DNA of 64,000 nucleotides from Nautilus pompilius. Lineage: Eukaryota; Mollusca; Cephalopoda; Nautilida; Nautilidae. The notes under the pieces are model-generated. The model saw nothing but the letters and a program-made list of their open reading frames with translations, made no database searches and had not been told where the DNA came from. Where the stretch lies: contig JACATO010000980.1 of assembly GCA_018389105.1 (NCBI GenBank), positions 496,001 through 560,000 on the forward strand. The letters are read 5' to 3'. Of this stretch, positions 1-12,639 are shown one piece after another; positions within the stretch are counted from its first letter, which is position 1; the number at the start of each line of letters is the position of its first letter. A program made the position numbers and the translations under genes.

Positions 1-683
1 CCAAATTAAAATGGACTGATTCAAACACGAGTCGCCAAGTTCCTGGTAATAATTGTCTGCCATTTTTTTAAATTGCCTTACTGCATCATGTTGCTAAGTT
101 CTCTTCAATCAGAATGATCAATTCGTATAGCAAAATGCAAGAACTTTGCACCCATTTAGCTATTTAGTGTTCACGTGTGATCGTTCACAATGCCTTTAAA
201 ATATAAATCTAACATTGGTACTCAATTTTACAAGGAAAAAACCTAGAAAACAAAGAAACCAATATCCTTTGAAGTACAAATAAAATCACTCAAGGTCCTG
301 AGCAATATTTCTGAAATTAACTGACAAGTTAGATTCATGATATTCGTCTATCTTACAATAAGTAAAACCTGGAATCCATTTGATAATTTGATACTAAAAA
401 AGATTTACCCAAATTTAAAATATCTGGGGTCTGGGCAGCAGCTTTGTAAGCATGAGGAAAATGGCCAAGTTTAATTATTAGCATAATACAGAATTTTGTC
501 ATTAAAAAGACATTATTCAACATCAGAAAAAAGTAAAATATCTTATTTGAAACCAAGTTTTTCACCCTATGCACCTATCTTTGCCAGTTCATTTCTATAA
601 AAATGATCAGAATTTATAAGGCTTTATAGGAAAAACCCGTCAAAATATCTGGAGGATCAATAAAGTATAACAGTTATATTATA
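1..683. other. AT-rich sequence, no feature seen
   Basis: I see no convincing coding signal, repeat or RNA gene here. If the minus-strand gene that starts near 12.7 kb extends this far, this would be intron or 3' untranslated sequence. Confidence 0.4.
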
Positions 684-1163
684 CAAGGTGTTCTAAAAAT
701 ACGTATACAGCGTTTTCGGTAGCCTAGCAAACAAAGATGGGAATTTCAGTTTTATACATCAGACACTTCAAAAACAGGATATACTACAATAGATGTTCAA
801 AATGTTCACTATCTGACAGGACAATGTTTTCACAGGTATACCTGTTAAAGCATTACGAATTCTCTGGAGTTTGTGGATGATAGATGGTTTTGTGGCACAC
901 ATAAAAAAAAAAAAAAAAAGGCCAAGAGAGACCTGGAGAGTGCGATAGGTATTCAACTGGTCTGTGTAATCCAATCCACCTCCCAGTAAAGTGTTCATCC
1001 AAAAAAATAAAATGCCCATACATTTTTGCCATGAACTGAAACAAGATCAGGAGTGTGCTGTTGTGTTGTATGATAGTCAGTAAACTTCCGAATGAAACAA
1101 GGTGTAACACTGAGACACGAAATGCCTCTGTATGGTAGCATCTTTCTGGGATACCCTGTATAA
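684..1163 (-). mobile_element. Degenerate DDE transposon (IS630/Tc1-mariner-like), copy 1
   Basis: The minus strand carries a decayed C-terminal transposase segment. Around 850-990 it reads HFTGRWIG, then HSPGLS, then YVCHKTIY. From memory, the family pattern is a WIG-R motif followed by PRSPDLTPLDFFLWGYVK. An A-run at 902-919 lengthens the phenylalanine stretch. The left end (from 684) reads CAAGGTGTTCTAAAAATACG. The right end, reverse-complemented, starts ACAGGGTATCCCAGAAAGAT, so the two form a diverged inverted repeat. A related copy lies at 30475-30970 in the same orientation. At about 0.48 kb it is an internally deleted, non-autonomous derivative. The exact superfamily was not resolved. 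Confidence 0.7.
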
Positions 1164-2504
1164 ACAAACTCTTGGATTAACATTGTCCTGGCACTGATTA
1201 CAAAACTACATTCAAGCTTTAAAACAAACAAAACATTTGATCATTAACTTAAATTCTAATTACAATCAATAGGAGGTACTTTAGGCTTAGATTCACTAGT
1301 AATTATTGAATCAAATCTAAATTACATCTGTATGTGCCAGATAGTTTAAGCAGTAAAAACTCCAGCTGAAGGCAGACTAAGTGACCTAAATATCATCTAT
1401 CAATGACCCATTACCAAAACATTGGCTCCTATTGACAAACAGAATGTGTAATAATTATATATTTCAACAAGGGAGCAAAAGGTACTTTATTATCATAAAT
1501 ACTATCATGTAGAAAACTGATTATAATAACAAAGAAAAAACTGCTTTTATTGTAAAAAAACAACAACACATACACAAAAAACCAACCTGCCTGGCTTATA
1601 ACTGAAGAGCTATTAATCCCATAGTTAACTATGTAGGTCATAATGTAGAAGGCTTCCTGTTGAAAGTTTCAAACAACTAGCTAGTGCAGCCCAAAAAAAC
1701 TTGCAGAATATTACATTAGTTATTGCTGTTTTACAAGTAATGCAATAAACTTTAAACACACCTATTATACTTGTGGCAACCAGTAAGATGTCAGTCAAAA
1801 TAAGGCTCTCTTTCTTTTGAAACTTAATTTCTCTCTAAAGAACTATATAGACCAGCCTCTAAACTATCTAACCACGCGGAGCAGCCTTTATTCAGATATT
1901 TTGGGGTTTTATGTTAAATTCTCAACTTTATCAGGCACATTTATGAATGTTAGCCAAGTCTGCAAATATCCTACAGTGTACACAAACTACACCAAATGGA
2001 AACCTAGAGGATAGCAGCAGCAGCAGACAGAAATGAATGTTAATCATAGAAGCAACCTCTGACAATTAGGAAATCTGTTAGGACATCTTTGATAAGCTGG
2101 CAGACACTGATCCATCACATGAATGACAGGTTGTTTTTTTTTTTTTTTACTTTTCATAAATTTAACCTAACTAATTTTATGGACAAAAGCTAATAAATAA
2201 AACCAGATTTATAATTTCCTTTTCTCTTATTATTTTTCCTCTACTTCTGTAGTATAAACACATTTTCCTTTCCAATCTTGGTATTAAGAAATACTTTGAG
2301 ATTCTTTTTTCCACTCTCTCTCTCTGATCAAGTGATTCAGTCTATTCCATTACAAGTACAATATTTTCAACTGCATCAATTAACAAATGATTTTAGATTC
2401 TATTTATCTCCCACCTCCAAAAGCACAGCAACATGCTAGAACCAAATCACGGCAGCTTCCACAACATCCGCAGAATAAACACTTCATACTTTTTCTTCGA
2501 TCAC
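1164..2504. other. AT-rich sequence, no feature seen
   Basis: Contains homopolymer runs (for example poly-T near 2132-2148) and a few CAG triplets near 2014. I could support no gene or mobile element. Confidence 0.4.
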
Positions 2505-2602
2505 TCATTTCATAAGAGTGGGATGCGTTGCACTGTCGTTATGCGCACCCTGGCCCAGTGCATCCATCTTCAGCAGTGATTTATTCTTCTGACTTTTCCT
2601 TT
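2505..2602 (-). CDS. Candidate terminal exon, unidentified protein (weak)
   Basis: On the minus strand a short frame ends MDALGQGAHNDSATHPTLMK followed by TGA at 2505-2507. It can be extended upstream through about 12 codons (reading KSLLK just before the M) to an AG near 2603. What draws attention is the locally raised CpG content, unlike the surrounding AT-rich DNA. It also lies downstream, on the same strand, of the first exon at 12640-12718, so it could be the end of that gene. Against it, the upstream acceptor has a poor pyrimidine tract, the product is very short, and I recognise no family. A second short, Cys-rich frame overlaps the same bases, so composition alone could explain it. 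Confidence 0.22.
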
Positions 2603-5600
2603 GTCATAGGAGACCGTCTCTGTGTTACTTTTACTCAAAAAAGAGAGTAAATGCAATTATTTGTAGTGATATTAAGTGTCGCTCTTTGGTGCGGCCTAAA
2701 ACTGCATAACAGTCGGAGCTTGCAAAGGTAGGTTCATGAAAGGACTGCACGTACAAAAGAGAAATTTAAAAAATTGTTTACACCATTTTCTTATCTAATT
2801 TTCCACAAAAGGTTATGGTTGGTCTTGCATTTGTTTCCCCTCTTATTTAAATCTGAATGACCGAACTGCAACCAGCAGAAAATTCTCAGAAGAAATCTTT
2901 GAAGTGCGTGGCATTGTAAACAGATGGCAAAAATTAAAACAAAAAACAAACAAACAGGTGTTTGTTATCCTAATAATATCGGTAAAACCTTTCACTTTGG
3001 AATGCTCAAATGTAAGCGCTACTACAGGATTATGGTCATTGAACAGATTTCTGATGGGGAACTTGACTAATTTGTTGTCACACGCCTTTCCAAATTATGT
3101 TTCTCCAGGAAAAAATTAACCTTTTGACTGGACCACCCCCAATTCTCCAACATAAGACTAACATTACTTAAATGATTAGTTAATCTTATTAAGAATAAAA
3201 TCTAAAAATTACTGCATAAAGAATTCACAAAAATAGTGAAAAAAGAAAAGGGTTAGCAGTAAATATTACCAACCATCGTCCAACAGAAAGCCAGTTATCT
3301 AAGTAAACATCACTTATCCCTTATTTTGATCTTATTAACCCCCTCTTAAATTCTCCACTGGCTATGAGAGCTTTCCGAGAAAAAATATCTTGATCATCAT
3401 TCTAAAATTATTTATCAAATCTTAATCCAGCTTTTCAAAAGTAAACTTGTTTATTATTCCAAGTCTACTCTGCTAGAATACATCAGCATCCTTCATCTAG
3501 AAAGTCCCACCGGCACCACCCACTATTCAACCTGATTGATATAAACTTTTCCAGGTAGAATTTCACATGAAGTATGCCTAAGCCATACACTAGTGTAAAA
3601 AAGTATTTGTTTTTGTCTTGCTCTTGTAAGCTTTCTAAAAGGAAACTAGCAATTCCATTTCCTTACGCTTTGTAAGATTATTGAACTCTGAAAATAAAAA
3701 TTAACTGATGGATTTATACTAAATGAAAAAGACAATCAGCTGGTAAAATTTCACAATAATTGGATTTGTCGTATCTTCATTCTATCAATATGCGTACATG
3801 TACAATACTGGAAAACGAAAACAAACAAACAGGAATCTGACTGGATGGTACCTGTTAAATACTGGAATCTTACATCAGATCAATTCACAAAGTTTTCTGT
3901 TTTTATTTTGAACATCAGTAAACTTTTCCATCAACATTTAGGATTTTGTTTGTTTACTCTGGGGCCAGACATAAATAAATGCGATGGTGATTATCTTTCA
4001 CAGAGAGTTACATACTGTCAGATAAAAAAGCCCCTTCTCTCTCACTCATACAACCCAACTACAAAACACCAGGCTTTCACTAGAAATACGTTGCTGTAGA
4101 GAGCACACAAAGGTAGAGTTTCTCTGTTTTTAGCATTATTACCCTTAAAAGTGTTCTGTATGGCTACACTCGCATGTAGACACGAATAAGTATAACCTAA
4201 AGCCTGATCACCTAGTCACCAGTGTCCATCCACACATTTCTCAGCAAATACCCTTTGATGAAACAAAAGCAAAGGAAAAACTTAAAGATAGTATTGACGG
4301 TTTTCAGCCAAGTTGCCACAAGTAGAAAAATTGTTATCATGAGACATTGTATTTATTCAGGTATAAGAAACGAAGCTCTTAGACTATTCCTGAATTTTGC
4401 TGCATAGTGTTGATATCATCTAATAAAGTCGTCATTATTCAAAAAAGGATGTAGCAACAATTTTTAGGAAGTCTCATGTCAGAAAATTTAAATGTGATCA
4501 TTATTCTCTTGAATTGCTTCAGTTACTGCCCCTTCTACAAATGCCAAGGAAGAAGATTATTAATTTACTGACAAATTGCAAATGATCAAGTGCTACATAC
4601 TTATGTTTATCAAATATTAAATAAGAGTACAATATTCTCCAAAATAATGCTCTTTTTGCTGAGAAAAGAAAGTTTGACATAAAAGTCAAAGAACTACCAT
4701 AACAGACATTACAACAGTAGCAGTAAACATCGTCTCAGGAAGATATAATAATCTAAAAGCTTTCACACAAAAGAAAAAAGAGTTTGTTTGGAAAAACTAA
4801 AGCACAATCTAGCAGAAAAACTGCTATCATTTGAGGGGAAAAGATACCAATAACATAAGATTGATTAGGCAAAAAAACAAAACAAAAATACTCCTTCGCA
4901 AATATAAAATTTAAAAAGAATCTTATGCTTAAAAATGGATATAAATCTAAACAATCAGTTTATTATTAACATACACACTCTTCTGCCTCATCTATCCCTC
5001 CCTCCAACACACACAGTAGGTCCTATCTAATGTGATCACTGGTTGTCATCCTGGATTTAATGGCATCAACCTTATCAGTGGAAAATTACAGATTAAATAA
5101 ATTTCCTGCTATGCAACCTTTATTCCTTCCTTCCTTCCTTTTCACACATTATCCAGTTTTAAAAATTCTCTTTATTTCACAAAGTGGTTTTAACTTGTCC
5201 AGAAATGTTCTCTTTTGAGAGATCAGTTATAGAAAACTCAAATATTATGTAGTCCATGGCAAGGCAAATCTAATCTAATCTTAACACAGATCAACTAAAG
5301 TTACCAAACCAATTGTCTTTGTATTAGTAACTGAAAATGTTCAACTAAAAATACCAAGAACAAAACTTAATATGCTAAGTAATTTTTCATCAATACTTTT
5401 TGTGCATCCAGTCAAGAAATGGGATATTAATAAAATTCAATACAAAAGTCATTAACCCTATCCCTCGCATGAATTTTCTTTCCTAAAATAGTTGACAAAA
5501 CCACGAAATCAGATTAAAATATTAAAAATAGATAAACACATATCAAAAAAAAAAACAAAGTAATATGAACTATGGTTATCTGATCCACAAATTAAACCAT

Positions 5601-6846
5601 AACAATTGTTAATATTGAACTGATCACAGGATTGAAAACTACCTATTCTAAACATGTTCTTTTAGACATAATCAAAAAGGTTCCAAGTTATTAGATCAAT
5701 GATAGTTTATAGCTTATATTGAACTGTGTGGACTACATGCACATGCATGATACAGAATTTAAATATTTTCCAGAATTTACTTACTTTGTTTAAATATAAT
5801 ACATTTTTGAAAGTAACTGAATACATTTGATCAAGCAAAATAATGAAGGAAAAAAATTTTTAAATGACAAAGAAAGCCTGATGATCGGTCGTAACATTTT
5901 AAATATACTCAGAGAGATAAGAAACACGTATTGTTTCCAAGCCTGTAATACTTGTATGGCATGTTTATGTATGTTCATATTCTGGTGGAAGAAAATTTGC
6001 ATATTGAAAAATTCAAAATCCTCTCCCGAAAAAAAAAGAAAAAGAAAGGGATGTTAGTGGAAGCTAAGTTAAATTGTAGCATAGGGCAATGCAAAATAGG
6101 TATCTGTATCAAACAAATCAGCTGATCAGGAGACTGGGTGAATTCAGGCACCACGAAAACATCTCCCAATGTCCTGAGCATGTTCATTCAAATTTAAGTC
6201 CACACTTGACGCTATTCATCTGAAGTGTAGCAGTGACAACGTGTGCTCAGTGCAAATAGACATCATCTACAAAGATGATAAGTTAGGATCCTGCCATCGG
6301 GACAGTAGAACAATTACGATGACAAGATTAGTTTTGGGCCAACTTAATTGTCAGCCCAAACTCTCAAACTGTTCCCACAAATCAGTTATGTTGGGTAATG
6401 GTAGTTATCACATAGTTGTTAGCTTGTTTGTAGACTTGTCCATCCATTGTTGATAACTAGATAATTTACACTCAGTGAAAAAACTGCATCAACAGCTGGT
6501 CAAACCAACTTGCGATGTTGCATCACCCATTGCCTACATAGATATCAATGATGCCATGTCAGCAGGATATGTATGCAGTAGTGGTGTTTGGATAAAATAC
6601 CACTAGCACTGAGGCCTGATGAAAATTATTTAGTGACATCACCCTTGGATGACCCGAAAATGAATACCTTTAGTGACCCAAACGACACGTTGGTCCGCTT
6701 AAGCCAAAATATGAACACTTTTGAATGTACTGTGCCAGCAATGCATCTTTCCTAAATGTAGTTTAACTAATTTATCAACTGAGTCATATTTAAAAATGTG
6801 AATATTCTTATAATAAAATACACACACTTAGGAATATATATATATA
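2603..6846. other. Long AT-rich stretch, no gene recognised
   Basis: I see homopolymers, short CTTC repeats near 5130 and a TA run at 6835-6848 that borders the mariner. Short open frames here have no family resemblance and no good splice context. Part of 6050-6780 is slightly less AT-rich, but I could not assign it. Confidence 0.4.
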
Positions 6847-6848
6847 TA

Positions 6849-8066
6849 TACAAGGTCTGTCGAAAAAGTATCTGACTTTATTTTTTTCCCATGGGAATTA
6901 ATGACATTAGGGAGGCAAAAATAGTGGAACCGTATGCCTTCATGCGCATTCGTGGTTTTTGGCAGGCTCGCTGGATATGTCAGTTGCTGTCAGGCAGCCA
7001 GCATGTTAGGTGCTGTACTACTTGTTGCATTTTCATTTCGCCTATGACAACAGAATGTGGAGCAACGATCTTGCATCAAGTTTTGCCAAAAGCTTGGAGA
7101 TACCCAAGTGGAAACAATTCACAAAATTCAACAGGCTTTTGGTGACAATGCCATGGGTGTTACCCAAATAAAAGAATGGTACAACAGGTTCAAAGATGGC
7201 GGCACATTGATGGAGAGTGACCAGCGTTCCGGGAGGCCGTCAATAAGCCGCAATGTAGTTGTCATCGAGAAAGTGCAGACCTTGATAATGGAGGACTGTC
7301 ATTTGACGGTGCAGGAAATTGGTGATACGATGGGATCAGTAAAGATTCTGCACATGCAATTTTAAAGGAGGATTTGGGCTTGTGCAGTTTTGTCAGCAAA
7401 ATTTGTGCCCAAGCTGCTTTCTCAGGAACAACAACAACTTCGTCTTGAGGTTGCGCAAGACCTGCTGGATACTGCCAACAGGTGGAGATGAGACATGGGT
7501 GTACGGGTATGACCCGGAAACCAAAGCTCAGTCATCACAGTGGAAGCAGCCAACGTCAGGTCCAGAGCAAAATTAAGGTAATGCTGACTGTTTTCTTTGA
7601 CTACCGAGGCGTTGTGCATCACGAATACGCACCAGAAGGACAAACAGTTACAAAGGAGTACTATCCGGAAGTCCTCCAACATCTTCGTGATGCAGTTTGG
7701 TGCAAGAGACCAGATCTGTGGGCCTCGCAAAACTGGCAGCTGCATCATGACAACACCCCGGCTCATTCGTCGCAGCTGATCCAAGGTTTCTTGGCAAAGA
7801 AAGGCATTTCGCTCATTCGCCAGGCTCCCTACTCTCCAGACATGGCTCCTTCTGACTTCTGGTTGTTCCCAAAAATGAAGATGCCACTGAAAGCGAGCCA
7901 TTCTGGAAGCAGCATTCCAGATGTGCTACAAACAGTGGAAGGATTGCTGGGCTAAGTGTGTGGAGGCACAAGGGGCCTACTTCGAAGGGGATTAGCAATT
8001 GAACCCCAGCAAGCACCTAATTTTTTTTTTCCAGCCTAAGGTCGGATACTTTTTTGACAGACCTCG
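6849..8066 (+). mobile_element. mariner (DD34D) transposon, near full length, TA duplications
   Basis: The left end begins CAAGGTCTGTCGAAAAAGTA. The right end, reverse-complemented, begins CGAGGTCTGTCAAAAAAGTA. Over the first 30 bases the two ends differ at four positions. TA is present immediately outside both ends (6847-6848 and 8067-8068), the target duplication expected of Tc1/mariner elements. The length, about 1.22 kb, is close to a typical mariner (about 1.3 kb). The insertion lies in a TA-rich microsatellite, a natural target. The transposase inside is broken, so only trans-mobilisation would be possible. Confidence 0.95.
7044..7994 (+). pseudogene. mariner transposase, frameshifted and internally deleted
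   Basis: Remnants of a cut-and-paste transposase that would bind the flanking inverted repeats. The N-terminal helix-turn-helix region is readable from about 7057: IKFCQKLGDTQVETIHKIQQ, then EWYNRFKDGG and RSGRPS. The catalytic domain follows: GDETWVYGYDPETK near 7487, HHDNTPAH near 7745 and PYSPDMAPSDFWLFPK near 7830, giving the three aspartates of a DD34D mariner. The C-terminus (CYKQWKDCWAKCVEAQGAYF) ends with a TAG at 7992-7994. Defects: the start reads ATGTGG where a direct M-E-Q-R start is usual, there is a frameshift near 7340-7380, about a dozen codons are missing just before GDETW, there is a further frame change near 7560, and another near 7915. It is not functional as it stands. 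Confidence 0.93.
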
Positions 8067-8068
8067 TA

Positions 8069-10725
8069 TATATTCCTAAATGTATAACTTAAAAAAAATA
8101 CTAATCCTGATCTATAGATTAATACTCTTCATGATTTATTAACCCTAAAACTTGAAGAGTCTCAAAATGTCAGTTGAGTTTCTTACATTGACATCTTAGC
8201 ATAGTATAAATACTGTCGTGACTCACGCATACTCACTGCTACTATCTAATACTAAAATCCTACTTTTAGAAATTATTAATTAAACACTAGAACTGTTTAG
8301 TATGATTTAACTAAATATACACTGCAGGTAATGAAAGTACATTAAAAAGTAAACTATTTTCATCTAAAAATACAATGAAATATCTGTGCGAAAACTTAGT
8401 ATATTTTATCAAGGGTAAAGAGGCAATCAGATATGCTGCAGACCTGTTCACAGTTTGGAGTATCTCTTACATTGTCAACTAATCAAATCTAAAAAAAAAA
8501 AAGGACCCCCTGTTCCCTAAACAGTTAACCCACAATACAGTCTGGTCCTTGCAGAAAGCAGCTGGTGTGTATCAAGTTTTAAAACAGGTACAACAGCATT
8601 CTAATATCTTGTTAGATTGTAGTCCAGAATCCATCCATCTATTTTGTAGACTGCACTCTGAAGCTACAATCAGAATATCACCAATTTTCTCTTTTACAAC
8701 ATTTAAGTTTAATTATTTTTTTCAAATATTAAACCTTAAAGGAAAACACACGAACTCTTTTCCCCGAATATTGACTAGCATCATTAAAAAAAAAAAAAAG
8801 TTTGAAAAGTTATTTAACAATTTTAAAAAATTAAACAAATCTTATCCAATACAGGAAATGGATTTGGGCCAATCATTCTAATAGGTAGTTTCCACAAGAG
8901 TAGGTAAACACGTTATTTTAAATGTAATAGCTCATTATACCAGTCAGCTTGAGAGAGACATGTCTCATCTATAACACCAGTGCTATCAATGAAAATAGTC
9001 TTTAAACTGATCAAAGAGTTGTTTCTTTAACTAAAGATGGCTATCATTAGAAGAAGTATTTTCTGGAAGAAAAAAAGAAAAGAATAGAAGTTTTACGAGT
9101 TTCAGATATTATAATCTAATTTCTGAAGTTGTCAATTGACAACTTCCTAAGTGTCAAATCTTTTTGCAACACTGTAGAGTCTCAAGCAAAGTGCATGGAA
9201 TAACAAAAAAGCAACATTGTGGAGAAGTTTTTACCTGAAATGTACTATTGGGGCTAACAAAAGTTTAGTTGATAAAGCAAAAACCGAAAACTGTCAGCTA
9301 GACTGTCTAGCTCCTATTTACAGGTTTGGAATTTAAAAAAATTTTTTTTACTTTATTATTTGTGAATCCAGTCTAATATTTCAGTTTTTAAAGTCTTCCA
9401 AGATAACTGAAACTTGAGATTATTCATAAACTTACACAAAACCATGCTTGCTTACTCATCACAAAAAAACACGAACATCTTTTACCTTATTTCCTTCCAT
9501 CTGCTAAGAATAGAAGAGCAATATCAGACAAACCCCAGGTCTATCAGCATATTGTTGACAAGTACAAAAATAAAGTCTGTGTCAGTCAAAATTACATTCA
9601 TTTTTCAGTGATATATAGTTTCTTTGATTTCTAATCTATATCAATGGCATTGTTTAAAATGTATGCATAGCATAGAATAAAGACTTGGCAATTCATTGAG
9701 TAGATCAACCAAACTGCGATCAATGTATTTGGGATTGTGTTAACAGAACTCACCCTGTCTAAGCACCATGGAAAGGAGTGAGTAAAAACAAATGAGATGC
9801 CCAAAATTTCAAGTAGCCCTGAAACCACTGATAATCATCATTCAATGTATTGCACATTCCATTACTAAAAAAAAAATTAGTAAGCACATACCTAATTAAA
9901 CTAACAGACATTAGAAAAAATAATTAAGCATTCAATACAAGAAGCTGATTACATGATTTCAGTCTAGTATCATTTTAATGTTGTGCTTGACAGGCAAAGA
10001 AAGTCAAACTATTTAACTATGGAGAAGTCTGGTGAGCGCAAGCCCGTGTTTGTTTGTACATGCGCATTTAACGCTGTAGTGTATACATTGGAGAGTGAAA
10101 AACCAATGATACATTCCAGATTTACATCTAACAAAACTCCTACACCACACTCTACCACTAATTACAATAAGCAGGGCAGAGTATCCTCGTGTCCTCATTT
10201 AGTCCACCATTTTCAGAGTAACTATGGATCTTTTCCTTCTCCTCCACATAGCACCAGACAGGTCCAAACCCAGACTCACTTCACCTCCTACCTACCCGAG
10301 TTAACAGGTGAACAAACAAACAAAAACTTACAAGTCTTGAGAAGTGATGCCTGCCTGCCTGGGTAAATTTCAAATTTAACTCTAGTTACCGTTAAATGAA
10401 AAATATACGACTAGAATTTTAAAAATCATAATTCATGATAAAGACAAGTAAATGTAACATTAAATAATACCAAAGCCATGGAATACATTTGGGAAATAAA
10501 AGATGGAAAACAATATAATAGAGGAGTAAATATTCTGCTGGTTTTTATGCAGGTAGCTGTAACTAAAGTATACAAGTATTGTTGTTATCTTGGCCACAGT
10601 TTAGGACCCCAAAACTCCCTAGTAAGGTTTCCAGCACATCAGGAAATAGAGAATTCTTACTTCAGGGTGCCAACAACACTTAAAAGATTAGATAAACACA
10701 CACCCCCACCTCTCTCCAGATGGGC
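8069..10725. other. AT-rich sequence, no feature seen
   Basis: Poly-A and poly-T runs and short frames only. The stretch 10010-10370 is less AT-rich and open for over 120 codons on the plus strand, but it resembles no family I know and has no convincing splice sites. Confidence 0.4.
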
Positions 10726-12130
10726 CAAGAGTACTGACACTTTGTAGGGGCCACAAAGAATACTCCCACCCTTTAGGACCAGCTCCCCTCCACCTTCCAT
10801 GGCCAAGAGTAATGACACTTTCTAGGGGCCACAGAGAATACTCCCACCCTTTATGACCAGCTTCCCCCCACCTTCCATGGCCAAGAGTACTGACACTTTC
10901 TAGGGGCCACAGAGAATACTCCCACCCTTTAGGACCAGCTCCCCTCCACCTTCCATGGCCAAGAGTAATGACACTTTCTAGGGGCCACAGAGAATACTCC
11001 CACCCTTTATGACCAGCTTCCCCCCACCTTCCATGGCCAAGAGTACTGGACACTTTTCTAGGGGCCCAGAGAATACTCCCACCCTTTAGGACCAGCTCCC
11101 CCACCTTCCATGGCCAAGAGTACTGACACTTTCTAGGGCCACAGAGAATACTCCCACCCTTTATGACCAGCTTCCCCCCACCTTCCATGGCCAAGAGTAC
11201 GGACACTTTCTAGGGGCCACAGAGAATATCCCACCCTTTTAGTATCAGCACCCCCCCACCTTCCATGGCCAAGAGTAATGACACTTTCTAGGGGCGCAGA
11301 GAATACTCCCACCCTTTAGGACCAGCTCCCCTCCACCTTCCATGGCCAAGAGTAATGACACTTTCTAGGGGCCACAGAGAATACTCCCACCCTTTATGAC
11401 CAGCTTCCCCCCACCTTCCATGGCCAAGAGTACTGACACTTTCTAGGGGGCCACAGAGATACTCCCACCCTTGGACCAGCTCCCTCCACCTTCCATGGCC
11501 AAGAGTAATGACACTTTCTAGGGGCCACAGAGAATACTCCCACCCTTTATGACCAGCTTCCCCCCACCTTCCATGGCCAAGAGTACTGACACTTTCTAGG
11601 GGCCACAGAGAATACTCCCACCCTTTAGGACCAGCTCCCCTCCACCTTCCATGGCAAGAGTACTGACACTTTCTAGGGGCCACAGAGAATACTCCCACCC
11701 TTTATGACAGCTTCCCCCCACCTTCCATGGCCAAGTACTGACACTTTCTAGGGCCACAGAGAATACTCCCACCTTTTAGTATCAGCTTCCCCCCCACCTT
11801 CCATGGCCAAGAGTACTGACACTTTGTAGGGGCCACAGAGATACTCCCCACCCTTTAGGACCAGCTCCCCCTCCACCTTCCATGGCCAAGAGTAATGACA
11901 CTTTCTAGGGGCCGCAGAGAATACTCCAACCCTTTAGGACCAGCTTCCCCCCCACCTTCCATGGCCAAGAGTACTGACACTTTCTAGGGGCCACAGAGAA
12001 TACTCCCACCCTTTAGGACCAGCTCCCCCCCCACCTTCCATGGCCAAGAGTACTGACACTTTCTAGGGGCCACAGAGAATACTCCCACCCTTTAGGACCA
12101 GCTCCCCCCCACCTTCCATGGCCAAGAGTA
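10726..12130. repeat. ~78-bp GC-rich minisatellite with 7-monomer higher-order structure
   Basis: About 18 tandem monomers of roughly 78 bp, each containing CCAAGAGTACTGACACTTTC, AGGGGCCACAGAGAATACTC and a C-rich tail. Anchors spelling CCAAGAG recur every 74-80 bases. Three monomer classes are set by the segment after CCCACCCTTT: AGGACCAGCTCCCCT (A), ATGACCAGCTTCCCC (T) and TAGTATCAGC (V). Read in order they give A T A T A T V, A T A T A T V, then A and three further A-like or mixed units. The array ends against the CpG-rich island and would lie in the first intron of the minus-strand gene. Because the unit is near 78 bp (26 codons), long minus-strand frames arise by chance. Confidence 0.95.
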
Positions 12131-12547
12131 GGATCTGCCCCACCCAATGGCTGAGAGCACAGCCCCTCCGCCCAGACAGGAAGACCTATAACGGGTTTTC
12201 TTCACTGCTCCCGTGCGCGACATTACTGGACTATGACCGGCGAACTTCGGGAGCCGGAAGCCCATTTGTTCTTCATGTTCGTGGGGACCGGAATCAACGA
12301 GTGTCGCTAGTTTTACTAAATACCTGCCCCCCCCCCCCACTCCGGGGCCTTCTCTAAACCAAAAATGCGGGCGGGGACTTTCCCTTCTTTCCATCAATTA
12401 AAGCCGGTATTCGCCCAGGAGGCCTGGTCAGGGAGACGCGGGTGACCAGGGGCCATGTTGGTAGCGAACAAAGACCGCTGGCTGGGGATCCTCCCCGGCG
12501 GTTCGTTAATGAAGGAGCGTCGGGGGACGGGGGTACTACCTTACCCA

Positions 12548-12636
12548 ACAGACAGACAGACAGGACTTCCGCCATTCCGCGTTAACAGCCCCTCCCCGGG
12601 GGTGGGGGAGGAGGTGGACCGACAGACAGACAGACT
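12548..12636. repeat. Paired (GACA)n microsatellites beside the exon-1 donor
   Basis: Two short GACA arrays (about 12549-12563 and 12620-12635) flank a CpG-rich core with CCCCGGGG. The second begins directly next to the minus-strand splice donor, so its length could matter for donor context. Confidence 0.8.
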
Positions 12637-12639
12637 TAC

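Noticed and set aside
2412..2513. Cys-rich minus-strand frame (MSDRRKSMKCLFCGCCGSCR) ending near 2413
   Set aside because: It overlaps the other weak candidate in a different frame, has no supported start or partner exon, and could come from composition.
7422..7901. Minus-strand open frame of 159 codons
   Set aside because: It is the antisense shadow of the mariner transposase.
9983..10366. Plus-strand open frame of 127 codons
   Set aside because: No family resemblance, low-complexity Thr/Ser composition, and no convincing splice sites.
10688..11698. Long minus-strand open frames (over 130 and 170 codons) repeating GWEYSLWPLESV
   Set aside because: They arise because the 78-bp minisatellite unit is a multiple of three. 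Indels in single monomers break the frame, and there is no start, stop or splice context.
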